Origin: Planctomycetota bacterium
GTDB lineage: Bacteria > Planctomycetota > UBA11346
DNA: 8,970 nt
Assembly (NCBI GenBank): GCA_947440715.1
Contig: CANETI010000083.1
Coordinates: 1 to 8,970 of the forward strand
Reading direction: 5' to 3'
Program-made: the position numbers and the translations under genes
The notes under the pieces: generated by a model
The model's database searches: none
Seen by the model: only the letters and a program-made list of their open reading frames with translations
What the model was told of the DNA's origin: nothing
Shown: one piece after another, positions 1 through 7,031 of the stretch
How positions within the stretch are numbered: position 1 is the stretch's first letter
How the letters are laid out: each line of letters opens with the position of its first letter

Positions 1-123
1 AGCGCCTGATGTGGTTTACATTAATCACCTCGGGCTTTTTCCCTCTCCTTATCACTCCCCTTAACCCACTCCATACGCGTACCTCCAGCGCTCAGCGTTG
101 GTGATTCCCTAAGAAAGTTTCCC
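1..123. other. Leader region upstream of yajC; no gene identified
   Basis: This stretch precedes yajC. One + strand frame is open from base 2 to a stop at 62-64 and would encode about 20 residues ending in PYHSP. It could be the tail of an upstream gene, but I do not recognise it. In particular it does not look like the C-terminus of tgt, the frequent neighbour of yajC. A weak hairpin (CCAGCGC at 85-91, GCGTTGG at 95-101, one G-U pair) lies just upstream of the yajC start. It has no T-run, so it is not a convincing terminator. I see no clear promoter. Confidence 0.3.
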
Positions 124-549
124 ATGTCCCGTCTAATCGCTCTCGCCTCATTATTAATCGTCGTCACTGCTGCTGTGGCAGAAGACGGCGGTCCAACTTC
201 GGCCCCTAGTGCTCCTGCTGCCCCTCCAGGCGGTGCTCCCGGTGGCGCACAGGGCGGATTCGATCCGTTTATCCTAATCATGATCGTCGGCATGTTCCTG
301 TTTATGTGGTTGTTAGTTTTCCGCCCACAAAAGAAGGAAGAAGCTCGCCGAAAAGAATTAATCAATTCGATGAAGCCAGGCCACCGAGTCATCACCATCG
401 GTGGTATCCACGGTGATGTGGTATCGGTTGGCGAAAAAGAAGTCGAAGTCGCCATTACCAAAGGTGACAAGCCCATCATCGTGACCTTCAATCGTGGTGC
501 GATTAGCACTAATGAAACCTTGGCTGAACAAGCTAAAGCCACTAAGTAA
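124..549 (+). CDS. yajC: Sec translocon accessory subunit YajC
   Basis: YajC is a small inner-membrane protein that associates with the SecDF(YajC) complex, which assists SecYEG-dependent export and membrane insertion. The 141-residue product has a hydrophobic N-terminus (about residues 4-19) ending in AVA before ED, which looks like a cleavable signal peptide. A Pro/Gly/Ala-rich linker follows (about 23-45), then the transmembrane helix typical of YajC (about 48-66), immediately followed by the family's RPQKK motif (67-71) and a basic stretch. The cytoplasmic domain carries the conserved ITIGGIHGDV segment (90-99). The start at ATG 124 is the first ATG after an in-frame stop at 22-24. Only a purine-rich AAGAAAG lies upstream, not a clear Shine-Dalgarno. 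The stop is 33 bases before secDF, so the two are almost certainly cotranscribed. The extra N-terminal hydrophobic segment and linker are longer than in E. coli YajC, which starts almost directly with its single helix. Confidence 0.94.
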   Translation: MSRLIALASLLIVVTAAVAEDGGPTSAPSAPAAPPGGAPGGAQGGFDPFILIMIVGMFLFMWLLVFRPQKKEEARRKELINSMKPGHRVITIGGIHGDVVSVGEKEVEVAITKGDKPIIVTFNRGAISTNETLAEQAKATK

Positions 550-582
550 TTTTTTACCTCCTTTAACCACACGGATAATTCT

Positions 583-3500
583 ATGCTACGTCGTTTAATT
601 GTCGTTTCGTTAGTAATGCTTGTCGCATGTTTCTTGATGTTCCTCCAAAACAAAGTGATGGTTGGAACACAAGAATTACAGCCACTGCTGCAAGTACTGC
701 CGACGCCGGAAACCACACCAGGGGAACGCACCTACAAAATCACTTTTAGTGATCTGAGTGGCAATCTCGTTTTAAGCACCGCTTATGAAAAGACGGTGCT
801 GGAAAAACGCTTAGCCGGCAACGAACGTATACAGAAAATTGCCTACAGTAAACTCAGTGATGTCACAGCGGATCATGCACTTGAACTGACCGTTGGTCCC
901 GATGTAAACGAAGACGATCTTCGCCGTCGTTTGCAGGGTTCACCCTTCAAACGCCCGAATGAAGCCAAGGGATTTTTTGCCGTTTCTCCTGGGATTGATT
1001 TACGTGGTGGCGTTGAATTTATCTGCCAATTACGCAATGAAGATGGCCAAGTAGTCCCCGCCGATGACGAAGTTATGCATGTGCTTCGCAGTCGTTTGGA
1101 TGAACGCGGATTGACCGAACCAGTGGTCACCAAAATGTCGAACGGTGAAGTACAGGTGGTTATTCCTGGCGGTACCCGCGCCGATGCTGCTCGCACGCGC
1201 AAAGTATTAGAAGACACCGGCCGCCTCGAATTTCGCGAAATATTAGAAGAATATCCGTATGTCCAATTAGGTACGCCTGATGCTAAAGTTGCAGCAAAAC
1301 CAAATGGTGGTTATGATTTTAATGGTGACGCCTATCGCAATCGTGGCGATATCGTCGCACCGAAACGGGTAGAACCAGGCTTCCCACACACGCATTTTTA
1401 TCGTTTAGGTAAAGCCGAATTATCGGGCCGCGATGTGAACTCCGCCAGCCAAACATTAGATCAAGGTGAACCCGCTGTTTCGATCACTTTTTCTGCCGCT
1501 GGCGCAACGAAGAATGAACAATTTACCACACGCTTGTTTCAAACAGGACCCCAGGGTAGCAACGCTGGCACTGGCCGCCTTGCCATTTTATTTGATGGCG
1601 TGGTACAATCCGACCCGGTCGTTCGCAGTCCGAGCAAAGGTCAATGTTTAATTACTGGCCAATTTACCCAGGATGAAATTGAACGCTTACGCACCTCCCT
1701 GCGTGCAGGTTCTTTGACGGTGGTACCAGAGGTTATTTCAGAACGCGTCGTTGGCGCCACCTTGGGCGCAGAAACCGTTGAACGCGCGATGTTCGCAATG
1801 ATCGCTTCGTTTTTTGCCATCGCCTTATTCATGGGCGTTTATTACCGCCGCTTAGGCAACGTCGCTAATTTATGCTTGGCCGTCACTGCCATACTGATCT
1901 TTGCCACGCTGACGATTTTCTCTGCCACCGTGACCTTACCCGGCTTGGCTGGCTTAGTGCTGTCGATTGGTATGGCGGTCGACACGAATATCTTGGTCTT
2001 TGAACGTATACGAGAGGAACTGCGCGAGGACAAAGGACTGCCGTATGCCATTGAACGCGGTTATGATCGCGCGTTCCTAACTATTCTCGACGCGCATTTG
2101 ACCACCTTTATTACCGCGTTGATTCTTTACTACATCGGCTCGGGTCCCGTGCAGGGCTTCGGTTTGACCCTGATGATCGGTATCGTCATTAATATGTTTA
2201 GCGGTATTTACGTTGGTCGCTTACTCACCGATTTCCTGACCAAAGGTCGTGAAACAGTCACCATGGCGAGCTGGGTACCACCCGTGATGTTGCCTTATGT
2301 GCGTTGGCGTTTCATTGGTTATACGTTTTCGGGCCTGACGGGAACGTTAGGGTTAGCCTATTTCCTCTTCGGCCACCTGCTCACCAACAGTAGCTTCCAA
2401 CGTAATTTCGATATCGACTTTACGGGCGGTAATATGGTGCAGGTGATTTTCAAAGAACCACAAACACTCAGCTCCGTCGAAATCGCCGTGAAAAAGGCGT
2501 TCGCCGCCGAGCGTGAAAAATTAGCGCTCCTTAATGATATTCGCCCGCAAGCCTATGTCGCAAATGTTGGTGATGACAGCTCGACCTCACGCCAATGGGT
2601 ATTCCGCGGTCGCGATGAAGCTGGTTCTATTTTGGAAGCGCAACGCTCCGTCTTGGAAGAAGAACGTGCTGACTTCATTCGCCAAGCTAACGCAGCTCGC
2701 AATACCACACCACCAAATGATGTCGAAGCTCGACGTATTGATAAATTAATTGAAGCCAAAGTCGTCGACATTCGCGCCTTACAAGCACAGATCCAACAAC
2801 GTACGGCTGAATTCCAGAATCAAATTGCCCAAGCATTCCCAGGAGCGATCGGCAAAGAAGGTGAAGAAATTAGCGCCGCGAGTTTCAGCGATAATAAATT
2901 ACGCATGACCGTAACGACCCTGGAAGCAGCCACCACCAACCAATTACAAAGAGTCAGCGCGGTACTGAAAAAGCGCGATGAATTAGTCGACGCCACGCTG
3001 ACACCTGTCACCGCACCGTTGCCTGGTTTCACGTTGGAAGCGACTTATCGCTCGTCTCCAACGGGATTAAACCAATTTGTCGTGAACGATCCGGCGCAAT
3101 TGCACCTCGCTACATTAATTGGCAATGGCATGATTGATGACCGTGCTCGTGGCCAAGCCAAGGTGGCTTTTGAATTATATAATGCGACCACCCAACTTGC
3201 CGCTAAAGAACGCATTACCGTCACCCAACCATTTCCATCAAGCGAACATTTCTCTGGCCAAGTCGCAGACCAAATGAAAATTCGTGCACTCATTGCCATT
3301 ATTTTAAGTTTGGTGGCGATTCTCGCTTACGTTGCCGCTCGCTTTGAATTCCGTTTCGGCATCGGATCGGTGATCGCGTTGTTCCATGACGTAGTGTTGA
3401 CGGTTGGTATTCTCTCGCTGCTTGGTGTGCGCATCGACCTCACCGTTATCGCCGCCATTCTCACCATTATCGGCTTCTCGATCAACGACACCATCGTCAC

Positions 3501-3840
3501 CTATGACCGTGTGCGTGAAAATATTCCCCGCATGGTGGGCAAGACCTTGTCCGAAATTATTGATCTCTCGATTGCGCAAACGATGTCGCGTACCGTGCTG
3601 ACCACTGGCACCGTGTTGGCGACCGTGATCGTGCTCTACATCTTTGGTGGTGATGCTCTTAAGCCCTTTGCTCTGACCCTGATCATCGGTTTCATTTTGG
3701 GCACCTATTCATCCATCTTTGTGGCATCGCCCTTACTCTTAACCTTACAAAAGAAGGCACCGCCAGCACCGCCCATCGATCCAAACGCCCCAAACACCTT
3801 GATCAGCGAACAGCCAGGCCAACCAGCTACTGTGAGCTAA
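583..3840 (+). CDS. secDF: Fused protein translocase subunit SecDF
   Basis: This is a proton-motive-force-driven membrane protein that pulls preproteins through SecYEG from the periplasmic side. In E. coli SecD and SecF are separate; here they form one 1085-residue chain. The SecD half (about 1-555) has TM1 (about 5-22), a periplasmic P1 region with the signature GIDLRGGVEF (137-146), and a block of five helices (about 403-550) containing AVDTNILVFERIREEL (465-480), whose Asp467 matches the essential proton-path Asp. The SecF half (about 570-1060) has a first helix (about 575-597), the FDIDFTGGN motif (609-617) and helices from about 900 to 1053 with SINDTIVTYDRVREN (966-980), where Asp969 is the matching Asp. 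The SecF periplasmic region (about 600-898) is near 300 residues, much larger than usual, and includes a charged, probably coiled-coil segment (about 680-755). The C-terminus is a Pro-rich cytoplasmic tail. The start at ATG 583 is the only ATG after the in-frame yajC stop; no clear Shine-Dalgarno is visible. Identity is very secure. Confidence 0.97.
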   Translation: MLRRLIVVSLVMLVACFLMFLQNKVMVGTQELQPLLQVLPTPETTPGERTYKITFSDLSGNLVLSTAYEKTVLEKRLAGNERIQKIAYSKLSDVTADHALELTVGPDVNEDDLRRRLQGSPFKRPNEAKGFFAVSPGIDLRGGVEFICQLRNEDGQVVPADDEVMHVLRSRLDERGLTEPVVTKMSNGEVQVVIPGGTRADAARTRKVLEDTGRLEFREILEEYPYVQLGTPDAKVAAKPNGGYDFNGDAYRNRGDIVAPKRVEPGFPHTHFYRLGKAELSGRDVNSASQTLDQGEPAVSITFSAAGATKNEQFTTRLFQTGPQGSNAGTGRLAILFDGVVQSDPVVRSPSKGQCLITGQFTQDEIERLRTSLRAGSLTVVPEVISERVVGATLGAETVERAMFAMIASFFAIALFMGVYYRRLGNVANLCLAVTAILIFATLTIFSATVTLPGLAGLVLSIGMAVDTNILVFERIREELREDKGLPYAIERGYDRAFLTILDAHLTTFITALILYYIGSGPVQGFGLTLMIGIVINMFSGIYVGRLLTDFLTKGRETVTMASWVPPVMLPYVRWRFIGYTFSGLTGTLGLAYFLFGHLLTNSSFQRNFDIDFTGGNMVQVIFKEPQTLSSVEIAVKKAFAAEREKLALLNDIRPQAYVANVGDDSSTSRQWVFRGRDEAGSILEAQRSVLEEERADFIRQANAARNTTPPNDVEARRIDKLIEAKVVDIRALQAQIQQRTAEFQNQIAQAFPGAIGKEGEEISAASFSDNKLRMTVTTLEAATTNQLQRVSAVLKKRDELVDATLTPVTAPLPGFTLEATYRSSPTGLNQFVVNDPAQLHLATLIGNGMIDDRARGQAKVAFELYNATTQLAAKERITVTQPFPSSEHFSGQVADQMKIRALIAIILSLVAILAYVAARFEFRFGIGSVIALFHDVVLTVGILSLLGVRIDLTVIAAILTIIGFSINDTIVTYDRVRENIPRMVGKTLSEIIDLSIAQTMSRTVLTTGTVLATVIVLYIFGGDALKPFALTLIIGFILGTYSSIFVASPLLLTLQKKAPPAPPIDPNAPNTLISEQPGQPATVS

Positions 3841-3856
3841 GCCATCGCCTTATTAG

Positions 3857-3883
3857 CCGGTTCCAGTCTCTAACTGGAACCGG
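3857..3883 (+). terminator. Perfect 11-bp hairpin after secDF (possible terminator)
   Basis: CCGGTTCCAGT (3857-3867) pairs perfectly with ACTGGAACCGG (3873-3883) around a 5-base loop, starting 17 bases after the secDF stop codon. Its position suggests a 3'-end or termination element for the yajC-secDF operon. The bases after the stem (TCTAGTTAGC) are not a T-run, so it is at best a weak intrinsic terminator. It may instead stabilise the mRNA end or act in the infC leader. Confidence 0.5.
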
Positions 3884-3902
3884 TCTAGTTAGCTGCTGTG
3901 GC

Positions 3903-3925
3903 GGTGAAGTTGGACAACCTTCGCC
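3903..3925 (+). other. Second hairpin between secDF and infC
   Basis: GGTGAAG (3903-3909) can pair with CTTCGCC (3919-3925), one pair being G-U. The stem extends by TT/AA past a single bulged C (3918) to a 4-base loop. It lies 20 bases after the perfect hairpin at 3857-3883, giving two stem-loops in tandem ahead of infC. Its function is unknown. It overlaps a possible promoter. Confidence 0.3.
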
Positions 3926-3939
3926 ACCCTTGTTTTAAA
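3910..3939 (+). promoter_or_regulatory. infC: Weak candidate promoter for infC
   Basis: TTGGAC (3910-3915), an 18-base spacer and TTTAAA (3934-3939) give a loose sigma-70-like pair about 90 bases upstream of the proposed infC start. The -35 matches the consensus only at its TTG, and the -10 at four of six positions. It is offered because a separate infC promoter would be expected if the preceding hairpin terminates transcription. The alternative is read-through from secDF. Confidence 0.22.
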
Positions 3940-3983
3940 CCGCTAGCCCCACATAGTCCTCCCGCTTATTCAGATTCCGTCGG

Positions 3984-4016
3984 CCCTTTTTGGGCTCAGA
4001 CAACACCCTTTTTGGA
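3984..4016 (+). repeat. Direct repeat CCCTTTTTGG in the infC leader
   Basis: CCCTTTTTGG occurs at 3984-3993 and again at 4007-4016. The second copy runs into the infC Shine-Dalgarno (GGAG, 4014-4017). Each copy is also a short inverted repeat (CC..GG around five T). The first could form a 4-bp stem, GCCC/GGGC. This may be chance or part of a translational control element. Confidence 0.35.
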
Positions 4017-4017
4017 G
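4014..4017 (+). promoter_or_regulatory. infC: Shine-Dalgarno GGAG that selects the infC start
   Basis: GGAG lies 9 bases upstream of an in-frame TTG (4027), a good distance for ribosome binding. The in-frame ATG at 4051 has no purine-rich stretch in front of it. This is the clearest Shine-Dalgarno before any start in the window and is the main reason for calling the infC start at 4027. Confidence 0.55.
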
Positions 4018-4026
4018 TACCATTTT

Positions 4027-4584
4027 TTGATAGGTCGTCGCCGTAGCCGTATGCCCCTCCCCTTGCCGGAAAATACGAACCGCGCTCGGGTTAATGATAA
4101 AATTCGCGTTCCCACCGTCCGACTGATTGACGAAGCAGGCCAGCAGGTTGGCGTCATCGCCATCCACGAAGCGCTCAGTCGAGCACAACAAGCTGGATTG
4201 GATTTGGTCGAAGTTTCACCGGATGCCAAGCCGCCGGTATGTCGCATTCAAGATTACAGCAAATTTTTATTCGAACAGCAAAAGAAAGACCGCGCGGCTA
4301 AAGCCAATGCGCATAAGTCTGAAACGAAAGAAGTCCGCTTACGCCCAGGCACTGGCCAAGGCGACATCGATATTAAAGCCAAGCATGCTCGTGAGTTTTT
4401 AGTCGACGGGCACAAAGTATCGATCCTCTTACAATTCCGTGGTCGCGAAATGAGCCACCGTGAATTGGGTCTGGAAATGATTCGTAAATTCGCGGCACAG
4501 TTAGCTGACGTTGCCAAAATCGAACAAGAACCGCGCCAAGAAGGCAAACGCATGTTCGCTCTTTTGACTGCCGTCAAACACTAA
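4027..4584 (+). CDS. infC: Translation initiation factor IF-3
   Basis: IF-3 binds the 30S subunit, keeps it apart from 50S and proofreads start-codon and initiator-tRNA selection. From TTG 4027 the protein has 185 residues, the normal size. A short basic N-terminus (GRRRSR, 3-8) precedes the N-domain beginning at RVNDKIRVPTVRLID. The family signature region CRIQDYSKF is at 72-80; Gln sits where a hydrophobic residue (usually Met) is normal. A Lys-rich linker helix follows, then the C-domain with KEVRLRP (101-107), HAREFL and RGREMSHRE (138-146), which binds the 30S. The reading frame is open back to 3898, but the residues upstream of about 4027 do not resemble IF-3. TTG 4027 is preferred for its Shine-Dalgarno; ATG 4051 (177 residues) and ATA 4030 are alternatives. 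IF-3 genes commonly use rare start codons for autoregulation, and TTG here would fit. The usual partners rpmI and rplT do not follow; a strong terminator does. The family is certain, the exact start moderately so. Confidence 0.95.
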   Translation: MIGRRRSRMPLPLPENTNRARVNDKIRVPTVRLIDEAGQQVGVIAIHEALSRAQQAGLDLVEVSPDAKPPVCRIQDYSKFLFEQQKKDRAAKANAHKSETKEVRLRPGTGQGDIDIKAKHAREFLVDGHKVSILLQFRGREMSHRELGLEMIRKFAAQLADVAKIEQEPRQEGKRMFALLTAVKH

Positions 4585-4611
4585 TCAGCGACAAAATAAA
4601 TTAATCCTATC

Positions 4612-4647
4612 AAAACGGTGGCGAACCATGTTCGCCACCGTTTTTTT
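4612..4647. terminator. Strong terminator between convergent infC and transporter
   Basis: A 15-bp perfect stem (4612-4626 with 4630-4644, loop CAT) with a GC-rich core GGTGGCG/CGCCACC runs into seven T bases (4641-4647) on the + strand. This is a textbook rho-independent terminator 27 bases after the infC stop. On the - strand the same stem ends in TTTT and begins right after the transporter stop codon (4648-4646), so it probably ends both convergent genes. It is stronger in the infC direction. Confidence 0.92.
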
Positions 4648-5575
4648 ATTCGCGCGCGCGGGTAAACAGCCAACCAGCAACAACGATGCACGCCATCATA
4701 GGAAATTGAACAATAATGGCTGGCAGCACCATATACGGATCATTGGGATAAAATTTAGAAGCAAACGCCACGGCTAAGCCGTTATTCATGTAAATAGCCG
4801 TACAAATAAACGCGACGCCTTCGCGTCTTTCAAGCAGCCGTCCCTGCAACCAACCAACACTGACGAAAAAAATAATTGCACCTGTGGTTAAACTCAGCGG
4901 TAGCAATAAATCAGCCATTGGCATATGCGACCAACTGGGGCGATTGACTACCACAGCGACAAAAATCAATATACACACGCAGGCGATGGAACAGTGTCCC
5001 CAGTGATCATAATAGCGTTCTACGACTCGCGGCAGCGCCGCGCGCATCATCTGGGCAGCGATAAAGGGACAGAACAATAATAATCCGACATAACTGGCTT
5101 CGTGCAATGAATCGGAGAGCGACATCGAACTTCCGGTGCACAACGCTAAGAACAATGGGACACTAAATGGAACAGCAAGGCTGCCCAACAGCATCAGCAT
5201 GAGCGCCGTCAAGCGATTCCCGTGATATAAATCCGCAAACGCCATACTGGAAAAACCAGCAGGCATCAAACTCATGAGTAAAATCCCTGGAGCCCATTGG
5301 GGTGCAATCAACCAGGTTAATCCCCAGGCACCCAGCGGTAGCACCACCAATTTTATGATACTCAACCACCCCAAACGCCACCAAACGCCACGTTGCGTCA
5401 TCGCATCCGCGATGTCGCGCGGAGCCACCTTAATACAGGAAAAGAATAAGATGCCGCCAAGCAAAATTGGGATGCTTGGTCGCAACCAAGCGTAATCACC
5501 CGGCAGCACAAATCCGGCAACCAACAACACGTACGCCGTAATCCAAAAGCGACGACCAAACAGGCTAGCGAGCAC
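4646..5575 (-). CDS. Putative bile acid:sodium symporter (BASS) family transporter
   Basis: This is a polytopic inner-membrane protein, about 309 residues from the proposed GTG start (5575), with roughly nine to ten hydrophobic helices from the first (WITAYVLLVAGFVLP) to the last (ACIVVAGWLF). Two conserved BASS-type regions are visible. One is the Gly/Ser-rich crossover after a helix (MPAGFSSMAFADLYHGN), with a following helix ending in VPFSVPLF. The other is a late segment AIYMNNGLAVAFASKFYP, like the second crossover that helps bind Na+ and substrate in this fold. The family moves organic anions (bile acids, pyruvate, pantothenate and others) with Na+; the substrate here cannot be told. 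The frame is open upstream to a GTG at 5740 inside the kinase gene, but the extra 55 residues are Arg/Gly-rich and do not look like this family, so I place the start at 5575. No Shine-Dalgarno supports any start. It is divergent from the kinase and convergent with infC. A more distant relative of the same fold cannot be excluded. Confidence 0.78.
   Translation of the reverse strand: MLASLFGRRFWITAYVLLVAGFVLPGDYAWLRPSIPILLGGILFFSCIKVAPRDIADAMTQRGVWWRLGWLSIIKLVVLPLGAWGLTWLIAPQWAPGILLMSLMPAGFSSMAFADLYHGNRLTALMLMLLGSLAVPFSVPLFLALCTGSSMSLSDSLHEASYVGLLLFCPFIAAQMMRAALPRVVERYYDHWGHCSIACVCILIFVAVVVNRPSWSHMPMADLLLPLSLTTGAIIFFVSVGWLQGRLLERREGVAFICTAIYMNNGLAVAFASKFYPNDPYMVLPAIIVQFPMMACIVVAGWLFTRARE
4651..4660. 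repeat. (CG)5 alternating tract
   Basis: CGCGCGCGCG lies at the extreme 3' end of the transporter gene, where it encodes the Arg-Ala-Arg of the C-terminal TRARE, directly next to the terminator. Alternating CG is the type of sequence that can adopt Z-DNA. At this length it may simply reflect the Arg/Ala codons. Confidence 0.4.
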
Positions 5576-5713
5576 AGCACATCCGTGGGTAGAGCGGTAC
5601 CTTGCGCCTGGGCGGTCAGAGGCAATGGGAGGAACCCCACTCAGGGCCTGTGCATCAAGCCGTAACGCCCCATTTACCCGTGCCCCCTTTAGTGGTATTC
5701 CTAGTCCCAGCTT
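5576..5713. promoter_or_regulatory. Divergent intergenic region, transporter/kinase
   Basis: These 138 bases separate the proposed transporter start from the kinase start, and both genes read outward, so promoters for both are expected here. I could not find a convincing -35/-10 pair or Shine-Dalgarno on either strand. An in-frame stop (5702-5704) closely precedes the kinase ATG. Confidence 0.4.
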
Positions 5714-7024
5714 ATGTCGACACCTGCCGAATCTGAACACTTGCTGTTCGGAAAAATTCTCGTGGAACGTAAACTGATCACCGAAGGTCAGTTAGAACAA
5801 TACCTACGTTTGCAGATTGCCGAGGTCGAAATTGGTCGACCACGTCGCAGCTTAGGCGACATCATGGTCGAAGTGGGTTGCCTCACGCGCGAACAACTTG
5901 ACCAAACCTTAGCCGAGCAACGTAAACGATTAAAATATTTAGTCGTCGGCCCCTACCATATTGTTGATAAATTGGGTTCGGGTGGCATGGGCGCGGTCTA
6001 CCGTGCACACGTGCCTGACTCGGGTGTTGAAGTGGCGTTGAAATTGCTGCCAAAACAATTGTCTATTGATCCTAATTTTCTCATGCGCTTCCGTCGTGAA
6101 GCCAATGTCGGCATGGAACTCAACCATCCGCACATTGTTCGCACCCTTGATTTCGGTGAAAGCAAAGGCACGTATTATATTGCCATGGAAGTGGTCGAGG
6201 GCGGAACGCTCGAACATCATTTAACCGTGAGCGGAGCTATTCCAGAACGCACCGCACTCAAAATTACTCGCGATTTATTGGGGGCTTTACAATATGCCCA
6301 CGAGAAAAACGTCGTGCATCGTGACATCAAGCCATCGAACATTCTGTTTGATCGTGAAGGTAAAAGTAAACTCACGGACTTTGGCTTAGCAAAAGCTGAA
6401 GCGCCCGATCCACAATTCATGAACCAAGGCACCACCGTCGGTACGCCGCATTATATGGCACCTGAACAGGCACGCGGCGAAGATCTTGATATTCGCGCGG
6501 ACCTCTACGCCTTGGGTGCCACATTGTATCATGCTGTCACTGGTCGTACGCCATTTAGCGGTTCTTCGGCTGCGGTGATGAACAGCCATTTGAGCAAAGA
6601 ATTACCCCCGCCGGAAAGTATTAATCCTAATCTCTCGCTCGGTTGCATCGCCATTATTAAAACCTTGATGGCCAAGGATCGTAATCATCGCTATGCCACA
6701 CCAACCATAGCCAAAGACGATGTTGAACGAGTACTGCGGGGCGAGGCGCCAGTCGCAAACCCGCCCAACCTCTCGCCCGTACCGCGTCCTCCACGTTCAA
6801 CCTCACCACCCGAAACGCATAAGCCGCACGAAACTGAGCCGCGCGCACCTGATCGCAGCCCTTCCCGCCGCAGCCATCGCTCCCGCCGCATGCGTTGGTC
6901 GGTGATTTTCTTGTTCGCTGGCATCGTTTGGTTAATCTGCATTCTCTTAATGATTTGGCTGATTCGCGACGTGCGTAGCCAGCAGCAAACGCCTCCTCCA
7001 TCGAATCAACAACCGACCTTATAA
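5714..7024 (+). CDS. Membrane-anchored Ser/Thr kinase with MshEN-like N-terminal repeats
   Basis: This is a Hanks-type (eukaryotic-like) Ser/Thr protein kinase of 436 residues. The N-terminus (about 11-69) has two copies of a motif of the GspE/MshE N-terminal type: FGKILVERKLITEGQL to Q34, and LGDIMVEVGCLTREQL to Q69. In each, Gly and the final Gln are 21 residues apart. The kinase domain (about 80-342) is complete: glycine loop GSGGMGAVYRA (88-98), VALK with Lys110, likely alpha-C Glu129, catalytic HRDIKPSN (202-209, Asp204), DFG (222-224, Asp222), activation segment with TTVGTPHYMAPE (240-251) and DLYALG (263-268). All catalytic residues are present, so it should be active. A Pro/Arg/Ser-rich juxtamembrane stretch (about 350-393) leads to one transmembrane helix (about 395-417) and a short Gln/Pro tail. 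There are no PASTA or other extracellular sensor domains, so sensing is probably cytoplasmic. The start at ATG 5714 follows an in-frame stop at 5702-5704; no Shine-Dalgarno is seen. Substrates are unknown. scpA lies 101 bases downstream in the same direction. Confidence 0.93.
   Translation: MSTPAESEHLLFGKILVERKLITEGQLEQYLRLQIAEVEIGRPRRSLGDIMVEVGCLTREQLDQTLAEQRKRLKYLVVGPYHIVDKLGSGGMGAVYRAHVPDSGVEVALKLLPKQLSIDPNFLMRFRREANVGMELNHPHIVRTLDFGESKGTYYIAMEVVEGGTLEHHLTVSGAIPERTALKITRDLLGALQYAHEKNVVHRDIKPSNILFDREGKSKLTDFGLAKAEAPDPQFMNQGTTVGTPHYMAPEQARGEDLDIRADLYALGATLYHAVTGRTPFSGSSAAVMNSHLSKELPPPESINPNLSLGCIAIIKTLMAKDRNHRYATPTIAKDDVERVLRGEAPVANPPNLSPVPRPPRSTSPPETHKPHETEPRAPDRSPSRRSHRSRRMRWSVIFLFAGIVWLICILLMIWLIRDVRSQQQTPPPSNQQPTL
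5744..5920 (+). other. Tandem MshEN/GspE-N-type motif in the kinase N-terminus
   Basis: Residues 11-34 and 46-69 of the kinase align as two half-repeats: (L/F)G-x-I-hydrophobic-V-E-x3-hydrophobic-T-x2-Q-L-x3-L-x2-Q, offset by exactly 35 residues. In the MshE family such paired motifs bind cyclic di-GMP. The Arg that usually precedes LG is Leu in copy one and Ser in copy two (with Arg45 one residue earlier). Ligand binding is therefore an open question. Confidence 0.65.
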
Positions 7025-7031
7025 ATTCGTC

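Noticed and set aside
2..64. Possible C-terminal fragment of an upstream gene
   Set aside because: Only about 20 codons are visible and the peptide is not recognisable, so it is not called as a gene.
21..731. 236-residue open frame on the - strand over yajC
   Set aside because: It is antisense to a clear yajC and the start of secDF, and the product resembles no family. It is a shadow frame.
3898..4026. N-terminal extension of IF-3 to GTG 3898
   Set aside because: The added 43 residues do not resemble IF-3, and the region contains hairpins, repeats and the Shine-Dalgarno for the shorter form.
4612..4660. Inverted repeat plus (CG)5 as a mobile-element end or attachment site
   Set aside because: The hairpin with a T-run between convergent genes is fully explained as a terminator, and no integrase, transposase or target duplication is present.
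5576..5740. N-terminal extension of the BASS-type transporter to a GTG at 5740
   Set aside because: It would overlap the start of the divergent kinase, and the 55 added residues are Arg/Gly-rich, non-hydrophobic and unlike the family. GTG 5575 gives a normal length.
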